Shown here: positions 1-4,728 of the stretch, piece by piece
Layout of the letters: every line of letters begins with the position of its first letter
Position numbering within the stretch: position 1 is the stretch's first letter
Source of the DNA: Armatimonadota bacterium
GTDB taxonomy: Bacteria; Sysuimicrobiota; Sysuimicrobiia; Sysuimicrobiales; JACQTN01
DNA: 6,263 nucleotides
Direction: 5' to 3'
Assembly (NCBI GenBank): GCA_016210785.1
Contig: JACQTN010000459.1
Span: 1 to 6,263 of the forward strand
Program-made: the position numbers and the translations under genes
The notes under the pieces: model-generated
Database searches by the model: none
Seen by the model: the letters and a program-made list of their open reading frames with translations, nothing else
Told to the model about the DNA's origin: nothing

Positions 1-518
1 CCCTCACCCAGAAGGAAGTGGACAGTTCCTTCGTCGCCGTGCTGCTCACCGTGGTCGGCTACTCCATCAACGACACAGTGGTCATCTTCGACCGCATCCG
101 GGAGAACGTGACGCTGCGTGTGCGGGAGCCCTTCGAGCGGCTGGTGAACCGCAGCATCCTGGAGGTGCTGGTGCGGTCGCTCACCACGGGGGTGGGCGCC
201 ATGGCGGCCATCGGCACCATCTACTTCTTCGGCGGGACCACCATCAAGGACTTTGCCTTCGGCATGCTCATTGGCATCGCTACCGGCACCTACTCCTCTA
301 TCTTCGTGGCCAGCCCCCTGCTGGTGGACTGGCACCTGTGGAGCGAGCGCCGCAAGGCCGCCGCGGCCAAGGCGGCGGAGCCTGTCCGGCCGGCCGCCCC
401 GGCGCCGATGCCGGCCGCCCCGGCGGTGGCACCCGCCGGCGCGTCGCGCAACGGCGAGCCCGCATCCCGGGGCGCCGGCACCTCCCGGTCCTCCCGGCGG
501 CGCCGGCGGAGGCGGTGA
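1..518 (+). CDS. secF: Protein translocase subunit SecF, C-terminal part (5' truncated by window)
   Basis: SecF works with SecD in the inner membrane, using the proton-motive force to help SecYEG-driven export. Only the last 171 residues are visible; the first complete codon is at position 3 and the gene starts outside the window. The hallmark GYSINDTVVIFDRIREN stretch of SecF/SecD-type permeases lies at 57-107, within a hydrophobic helix pair. Two more membrane segments follow at about 180-235 (TTGVGAMAAIGTIYFF) and 249-323 (FAFGMLIGIATGTYSSIFVA). After the last helix (…VDWHLW) there is a cytoplasmic tail of about 60 residues, rich in Ala, Pro and Arg and ending in seven consecutive arginines (495-515). 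Such a tail is not part of the conserved fold. The stop TGA (516-518) overlaps the next gene's start. The family assignment is secure; the role of the tail is unknown. Confidence 0.95.
   Translation, partial: LTQKEVDSSFVAVLLTVVGYSINDTVVIFDRIRENVTLRVREPFERLVNRSILEVLVRSLTTGVGAMAAIGTIYFFGGTTIKDFAFGMLIGIATGTYSSIFVASPLLVDWHLWSERRKAAAAKAAEPVRPAAPAPMPAAPAVAPAGASRNGEPASRGAGTSRSSRRRRRRR
508..512 (+). promoter_or_regulatory. Shine-Dalgarno GGAGG for the lapA-like gene, inside secF
   Basis: GGAGG lies within the codons of the SecF poly-arginine tail. It is 2 nt before the GTG at 515 and 11 nt before the in-frame GTG at 524. Neither spacing is ideal, so it does not decide the start. The GTGA overlap at 515-518 favours re-initiation by ribosomes finishing secF. 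Confidence 0.45.
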
Positions 519-850
519 GCGGCGTGCGCACCGTCGTCGCGCTCGTCCTGCTGGTGCTCGTCACGATCTTCGCCCTGAACAACCCGGCCGAGGTGCAGGT
601 GCGGTTTCTGACCTGGCGCTATGCCACCTCCCTGGCGATGGCGCTGCTGACCTCCGTCGTGGTGGGGGCGCTGCTGGTGTTCATCAGCAGCCTGCTCTAC
701 CAGCGGACGCTCCACCAGCAGATCCGTACGCAGGAGCAGCAGATCAGACGGTACGAGGCCCTCCTGCGGGAGCCCGGCAGGACGTTCACGCCTGCGCCGG
801 GTGAGTACGCACCGCCCGCCTCCTCCGACGCCCCCCAGTCGCACGCGTAA
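515..850 (+). CDS. LapA-like (DUF1049) small two-helix membrane protein
   Basis: A 111-residue protein of the LapA/DUF1049 family, whose E. coli member acts in lipopolysaccharide assembly; the role in other bacteria is poorly defined. Residues 4-21 (VRTVVALVLLVLVTIFAL) form a first membrane helix. The family-typical segment NNPAEVQVRFLTW follows, then a second helix at about 39-61 (SLAMALLTSVVVGALLVFI). A Gln/Arg/Glu-rich stretch (about 63-85: QRTLHQQIRTQEQQIRRYEALL) is predicted as a short cytoplasmic coiled coil, and a Pro-rich tail ends the protein. The start is placed at GTG 515, giving a 4-nt GTGA overlap with the secF stop; GTG 524 is an alternative that shortens it by three residues. 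A longer in-frame extension back to ATG 338 would run through secF in another frame and lacks family similarity. It is probably cotranscribed with secF. B. subtilis yrvD, next to recJ, is the likely positional counterpart. Confidence 0.85.
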   Translation: MSGVRTVVALVLLVLVTIFALNNPAEVQVRFLTWRYATSLAMALLTSVVVGALLVFISSLLYQRTLHQQIRTQEQQIRRYEALLREPGRTFTPAPGEYAPPASSDAPQSHA

Positions 851-895
851 GCTTTCACGTTCCACAACGGCGCACGCTCCGCGGCGGTCGGTGCT

Positions 896-942
896 ACCGG
901 GCCTGGTTTTCGGGCACTCCACGCCCGGCGCGACGGCCCGGT
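896..942 (+). repeat. Nested inverted repeat between lapA-like gene and recJ promoter
   Basis: ACCGGGCC (896-903) and GGCCCGGT (935-942) are perfect 8-bp inverted arms. Inside them, CGGGC (911-915) and GCCCG (923-927) form a second 5-bp stem with a 7-nt loop. As RNA this gives a two-tier GC-rich hairpin downstream of the lapA-like gene. No T-run follows on either strand, so it is not a canonical intrinsic terminator. It ends 5 nt before the proposed -35 of the recJ promoter. It may end or protect the secF-lapA transcript, or be a protein site; in DNA this GC-rich, chance is also possible. Confidence 0.4.
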
Positions 943-947
943 GCGTG

Positions 948-976
948 TTCCCGCACATCGCGCCGGCTGATATAAT
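948..976 (+). promoter_or_regulatory. Extended -10 sigma70-type promoter for recJ
   Basis: TATAAT at 971-976 is a perfect -10 hexamer, preceded by TG at 968-969, giving the full extended -10 consensus TGnTATAAT. The best -35 is TTCCCG (948-953) with a 17-nt spacer; it matches TTGACA at only three positions, and an extended -10 commonly compensates for a weak -35. It is a conspicuously AT-rich island in the gap. The transcript should start near 982-984, leaving a leader of about 30 nt before the recJ ATG. I infer it serves recJ. Confidence 0.75.
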
Positions 977-999
977 GAAGTCATCCCAAACGTCTGTGC

Positions 1000-1004
1000 G
1001 GTGA
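1000..1004 (+). promoter_or_regulatory. Shine-Dalgarno GGTGA for recJ
   Basis: GGTGA matches part of the full anti-anti-SD sequence GGAGGTGAT and lies 9 nt before ATG 1014. The TGA inside it (1002-1004) is also an in-frame stop for recJ, so ATG 1014 is the first possible start in this frame. Confidence 0.5.
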
Positions 1005-1013
1005 CTGTCCCGC

Positions 1014-4000
1014 ATGGCTTCCTCCGCCAACCGCATCTGGTCGGTGATCGCGGCGGACCCCGCCCGACGGGACGCCCTGGCATCGCTGCTGGGCGTGCCG
1101 CTTCCCGTCGCCCAGGTGCTGGTCAACCGCGGCCTCGCCAATCCTCGTGAGGCGCGCCGGTTCATGGAAGCGCCGCTGGAAGATCTTTCCGATCCCTTCG
1201 CGCTTCCCGACGTCGCCGCCGCCGTGGCGCGCCTGCGCGGCGCCGTCGAGCGCCGGGAGCGCATCACCGTCTACGGCGACTACGACGCCGACGGTGTGAC
1301 GGCCACGGCCATCCTGGTGCGCGGGCTGCGCGCGCTCGGCGCCGAGGTCGACGACTACATTCCGCACCGCCTCCGCGAGGGCTACGGGCTCAACCTGGCG
1401 GCCGTCCAGGGCCTGGCCGATCGCGGCACGCAGGTGCTGCTCACCGCGGACTGCGGCATCCGCAGCGTCGACGAGATTCGCGCGGCCGGTGCGCGGGGCC
1501 TGGCCGCCATCGTCCTCGACCACCACGAACCCGGCGAGGCGCTGCCGCCCGCCCTGGCGGTGGTGAACCCCAAGCGCAGGGATGTGGCGGCGTCTTTCGC
1601 CGGCTTCTGCGCGGCGGGCCTGGCGTTTCAACTGATCCGGGCCCTGCGGCGCGCGCTGGGGGCGGCGCCGGAGGTGCCGCTCGACCTGCTGGACCTGGCC
1701 GCGGTGGGCACCATCGCCGACGTGGTGCCGCTTCTCGCCGACAACCGCGTGCTCGCCCGCCACGGATTGATGCGGCTGAGCGAGACGCCGCAGGTGGGGT
1801 TGCGCGCGCTGCGGGAGGCGATCGGGCGCGGCGGGCCGGCCGACGCGTGGGAGGTGGGCTTCCTGCTGGCGCCGCGCCTCAACGCGGCCGGGCGCATGGG
1901 CGACGCCGGCCTGGCCGTGCGCCTTCTCCTGACCGAGGACGAGACGGAGGCGCGCGAACTCGCGGCGTTGCTGGACCGGGAGAACCGTGCCCGCCGCGAA
2001 GTCGGCGATCAGATGCTGGCGGAGGCGCTGGCGATGATCGAGACGGCGGGCGGCCCCGACCTGGCCATCGTGCTGGCGTCGGAGACCTGGCATCCCGGCG
2101 TCGTGGGCATCGTGGCCTCGCGGCTGGTGGACCGCTTCCACCGGCCCGCGGTCCTGCTGGCGCTGGCGGAGGGCGTGGCGCGTGGTTCGGCGCGCAGCAT
2201 CCCCGGGTTCTCGCTGGTCGAGGCGCTGGAGTCGTGCCGCGATCTGCTGGTACGCTACGGCGGCCACCATGCCGCCGCGGGCCTGACACTGGAGGCCTCC
2301 GCGCTGGATCACTTCCGCCGCCGGCTGGTGGAGGTGGCGCGCGCCACGCTGCGGCCGGAGGATCTGCAGCCGGTCATCGCCGTGGACGCCGAGATCGAAC
2401 TTGGCCAGGTCACCCCTGACCTGGCCCATCACCTGGCGGCGCTCGCGCCCTTCGGCATGGACAATCCGGAGCCGGTTTTCGTCACGCGCGGCCTGCGCGT
2501 GCTGTCCAGCGGGCTGGTGGGGGAGGGCAGCCATCTGCAACTGGGCGTGACCGACGGCCGCGCGTACGCGGACGCCATCGGGTTCGATCTGGGCGACCTG
2601 TCCGAGACCCTGGCTTTTACCGGCGTGCCCGTGGACCTGGCGTACACGGTGGCGGTGGACCGGTGGCAGGGTGAGGAACGCCTGCGCCTGGAGGTGGTGG
2701 ACCTTCAGACGCCCGGCCTCGATCCGGAGCAGGTGCTGGCGGACACGCAGTTGCTGGTGCAGCGGTTGTTCGCACGCGCCGACGAGTATCTCCAGTGGCG
2801 GGGCCGCGTGGAAGACGCGGAGGTGATCCACACCAAGGTGGTGGGCGTCACCTTTGGGGACCGGCAGGCGGTGGTGGCCACCGTGTCACCGGGCGCGCCG
2901 CTGGCGCTGGTGCGAGAGCCGCGCAATCCCCACGACCCGCACGCGCTCCGCGTGCTGACCGCGGACGGGCGCGACCTGGGCTATCTCAGCGCGCGGCTGG
3001 CGGGCAGGCTGGCGCCGGCCATCGACGCGGGGGCGCGGTACGAGGTCCGCGCGCTTCAAGTGACCGGTGGGGCCGAGGGGCAGTCGCTCGGCCTCAACAT
3101 CGTCCTGGAGCGGCACGACATGGTGCGGGAACGCGCCGACGCCGCGGTGCGCCGGGCCGCGCTGGCCGCGGTCGCGCCGGACGATCTGATGCGGCGCCTG
3201 CGGCTCCACCTGACCGACGGCCGGCCGCCGCGGCGCGAGGAGCAGGAGATTCTTGATGCCCTGCTCCAGGGGCAGGGTGCCGTGGCCGTGTTGCCGGAGG
3301 CGGGCAGCCGGTCCAGGATTGCCGCGCTGGCCGCGGCGGCATGCGCGGCGCGCCATCCCGCCGTCATCGCCCTCCCGCTGGCCGGCCTTGTGGAGGAAAG
3401 GGTCGAGGTCCTTGGTGCACCGCTTCGGGCGCTGGGCCTGCGCGTGCGCATGGCGCACGGCGGGCTCTCCGCGTCCGCCTGGGATCGAGTGTGGGATGCG
3501 GTGGCGGGGGGTCGCGTGGATGTGCTCATCGCCAGCGCCGAGGCCCTCTCCCGCGCCGAGGTCCAGGCACAGGCTCTGCGGCCGCGCCTCCTCGTCGTCG
3601 AGGTCGACGATCTGGGCGACGCCTGCATCGATGCGGCTCGCGCGCTGCGGGAATCGGTGGGGGCGCCCGCCGTCCTCTGCCTGGCGCCGCGTGCGGACCC
3701 GGCGCAGGCGCAACGCGCCGCGGCGGGTCTGGGCGGCCCGAAGACGGTGGTGGCCGGCAGAGCACGCACCAACGTCAGGCTCGTAGACCGGCGCGGGGAA
3801 GGAGACCGCGACCGGCACATCAGGGACCTGCTGCGCAAGGGGGAGCGCGCCGTCATCTACCTGGCGACGCCCAGGGAAGCGGTGCGCCTGGCCGCGTGGC
3901 TGCGGGAGGCCGTGCCCTCGCCACCCGCGCCGATCGCGTACTCCCACGGCGGCCTGCCGCGCCGGGCCCGCGCCGTCCTGGCGCAACTGCTGCGCGAGGG

Positions 4001-4625
4001 GCGTCTGCTGGCGCTGGTGGCCGCGGGTGCCGCGGTGGACACGGCCGACCTGCGGGGCATCCAGCACGTGGTGATGGCCTCCCTGCCGGCGTCGCGTCTC
4101 CGGTTCGCCGCGCAGGCCGCGCCGCCGGGGCCGGGGCGGCGGCTGGCGACGGTGCACCTGCTGTTCGGCCGGGCCGACCTGGACGAGCAGCGGCGCGTGC
4201 TGGCGCAGCGGTGGCCCGACCGCGAGACGCTGGCCCGCGCCTACCGGGCGCTGCGGCGCCTCGCGGAGGAGCAGGGCACGGTGTTGTGGCCCGAGCCGGG
4301 CGTGGCCGCCGCGCTGGGCGAGGCGCTGTCCGGAGCGCCCGTGCGCGCGCTGGAGGGGTGCGTCGAGATCCTGGTGCAGTGCGGTGTGGTTTTGCGGGAG
4401 CCGGAGGACGGGCAGTGGCGGCTCACCGTGCCCGCGGCCGCGCCGCGCCGCGATCTGCGGGAGTCCCGCTGGTTTGCGGAGGGTGAGCGGGAGCGGGAGG
4501 CGCTGGAGACCACGGCCCGGTGGGTCCTGGAGGCAGCGCCGCGGGAGATGCTGGACGCCATCGCCGGCCCGGCCGCGCCGTCCTCCGCGCCTGAGGGGCG
4601 GGAGCCGGCGCGGCCGTCCGGCTGA
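1014..4625 (+). CDS. recJ: RecJ 5'-3' single-strand DNA exonuclease fused to HIRAN and degenerate RecQ-like helicase regions
   Basis: RecJ degrades single-stranded DNA from the 5' end in recombination, mismatch and base-excision repair. The 1203-residue product is about twice E. coli RecJ (577). All DHH motifs are present: DYDADG 89-94 (metal ligands D91, D93), TADCG 144-148 (D146), DHH 169-171, and TIADVVPL 233-240 (D236). DHHA1 motifs follow: NAAGRMGDA 290-298, HPGVVGIVASR 360-370, GSARSIPGF 391-399 and YGGHHAAAGL 415-424. The OB region is marked by PFGMDNPEPVF (479-489) and ends near 565. A HIRAN domain (about 604-700), a two-lobed RecQ-like region lacking its ATPase residues (about 723-1060), and a C-terminal region (about 1056-1180) resembling Bacillus-type RecJ C-termini come next. 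The frame is open throughout with uniform composition, so this looks like a genuine fusion. The nuclease should be active; ATP-driven unwinding is unlikely. An upstream promoter and downstream terminator suggest a monocistronic unit. Confidence 0.95.
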   Translation: MASSANRIWSVIAADPARRDALASLLGVPLPVAQVLVNRGLANPREARRFMEAPLEDLSDPFALPDVAAAVARLRGAVERRERITVYGDYDADGVTATAILVRGLRALGAEVDDYIPHRLREGYGLNLAAVQGLADRGTQVLLTADCGIRSVDEIRAAGARGLAAIVLDHHEPGEALPPALAVVNPKRRDVAASFAGFCAAGLAFQLIRALRRALGAAPEVPLDLLDLAAVGTIADVVPLLADNRVLARHGLMRLSETPQVGLRALREAIGRGGPADAWEVGFLLAPRLNAAGRMGDAGLAVRLLLTEDETEARELAALLDRENRARREVGDQMLAEALAMIETAGGPDLAIVLASETWHPGVVGIVASRLVDRFHRPAVLLALAEGVARGSARSIPGFSLVEALESCRDLLVRYGGHHAAAGLTLEASALDHFRRRLVEVARATLRPEDLQPVIAVDAEIELGQVTPDLAHHLAALAPFGMDNPEPVFVTRGLRVLSSGLVGEGSHLQLGVTDGRAYADAIGFDLGDLSETLAFTGVPVDLAYTVAVDRWQGEERLRLEVVDLQTPGLDPEQVLADTQLLVQRLFARADEYLQWRGRVEDAEVIHTKVVGVTFGDRQAVVATVSPGAPLALVREPRNPHDPHALRVLTADGRDLGYLSARLAGRLAPAIDAGARYEVRALQVTGGAEGQSLGLNIVLERHDMVRERADAAVRRAALAAVAPDDLMRRLRLHLTDGRPPRREEQEILDALLQGQGAVAVLPEAGSRSRIAALAAAACAARHPAVIALPLAGLVEERVEVLGAPLRALGLRVRMAHGGLSASAWDRVWDAVAGGRVDVLIASAEALSRAEVQAQALRPRLLVVEVDDLGDACIDAARALRESVGAPAVLCLAPRADPAQAQRAAAGLGGPKTVVAGRARTNVRLVDRRGEGDRDRHIRDLLRKGERAVIYLATPREAVRLAAWLREAVPSPPAPIAYSHGGLPRRARAVLAQLLREGRLLALVAAGAAVDTADLRGIQHVVMASLPASRLRFAAQAAPPGPGRRLATVHLLFGRADLDEQRRVLAQRWPDRETLARAYRALRRLAEEQGTVLWPEPGVAAALGEALSGAPVRALEGCVEILVQCGVVLREPEDGQWRLTVPAAAPRRDLRESRWFAEGEREREALETTARWVLEAAPREMLDAIAGPAAPSSAPEGREPARPSG
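2823..3113 (+). other. HIRAN domain segment within RecJ (residues about 604-700)
   Basis: The segment opens with HTKVVGVTFGDRQ (606-618), continues with LALVREPRNPHDPHALRV (630-647) and then DLGYLSARLAGRLAP (654-668). The pattern 'TKVVGV.F..RQ … L.REP.NP.D..A..V … GYL…LA..L' is the HIRAN signature. HIRAN is a small OB-like beta barrel; in the eukaryotic helicase HLTF it binds a free 3' end of single-stranded DNA. Here it sits directly after the nuclease OB part and before the helicase-like part. It could position a DNA end or fork relative to the 5'-end nuclease; that role is inference. Confidence 0.8.
3180..4193 (+). other. Degenerate RecQ-like SF2 helicase region within RecJ (residues about 723-1060)
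   Basis: The RecQ motif order is recognisable. RPPRREEQEILDALLQGQGA (737-756) matches the front of RecQ helicases. LPEAGSRSR (760-768) stands where MPTGGGKSL normally is, with the Walker A lysine replaced by R766. IALPLAGLVEERVEVL (785-800) matches motif Ia (SPLISLMKDQV). LLVVEVDDL (859-867) stands where VDEAH is expected. In the second lobe, AVIYLATPREAVRLAAWLRE (946-965) and IAYSHGGLPRRARAVL (974-989) match motif IV and the AYHAGL region. VAAGAAVDTADLRGIQHVV (1002-1020) is a motif V relic. Q1034 followed by AAPPGPGRR stands where motif VI (QETGRAGRDG) should be. ATP hydrolysis is therefore unlikely, while the fold is probably retained. Confidence 0.7.
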
Positions 4626-4634
4626 TCGCGCGGG

Positions 4635-4662
4635 CCGTGCGCGTTGTCGGCGCGCGGTATTT
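4635..4662 (+). terminator. Probable intrinsic terminator after recJ
   Basis: CCGTGCGC (4635-4642) pairs with GCGCGCGG (4650-4657), an 8-bp stem with one G-U pair and a 7-nt loop. It is followed at once by TATTT (4658-4662). It begins 9 nt after the recJ stop codon. The T-run is short, so efficiency may be partial. Confidence 0.5.
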
Positions 4663-4668
4663 CGGGGG

Positions 4669-4693
4669 ATCATGATACAAGGAACTTTGTAAT
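4669..4693 (+). promoter_or_regulatory. AT-rich palindromic site upstream of rel, possible operator or promoter
   Basis: The AT-rich stretch contains the perfect palindrome ATCATGAT (4669-4676) running into TACAA-N6-TTGTA (4676-4680 and 4687-4691). The right arm overlaps TGTAAT (4688-4693), a 5-of-6 match to the -10 consensus. No convincing -35 is found at normal spacing. Because a terminator precedes it and rel follows, some promoter is expected here. The palindrome over a -10-like element resembles a repressor site, but the regulator is not identifiable. Confidence 0.3.
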
Positions 4694-4728
4694 CCGGCGC
4701 CGAAGAAAATCGGTTAACTTGTAAGAGC

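Noticed and set aside
338..514. Longer N-terminus for the lapA-like gene from ATG 338
   Set aside because: The extension is an out-of-frame reading of the secF tail (Arg/Gly/Pro-rich) and the LapA homology begins just after GTG 515.
896..942. Intrinsic terminator call for the nested inverted repeat
   Set aside because: No T-run follows the stem on either strand; it is kept only as an inverted repeat.
975..1004. Nine-codon ORF (MKSSQTSVR) ahead of recJ as a leader peptide
   Set aside because: Its ATG overlaps the -10 hexamer, so it would not be on the transcript from that promoter, and it has no ribosome-binding site.
3291..3320. Functional Walker A in the RecJ C-terminal half (LPEAGSRSR)
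   Set aside because: The lysine and the GK pair are missing, and the DEAH and motif VI positions are degraded too, so active ATPase is not supported.
3180..4625. Fusion as an artefact of a frameshift or missed stop joining two genes
   Set aside because: The frame is continuous, there is no ribosome-binding site plus start at a domain border that stands out, and recognisable domain motifs stay in the same frame from HIRAN to the C-terminus.
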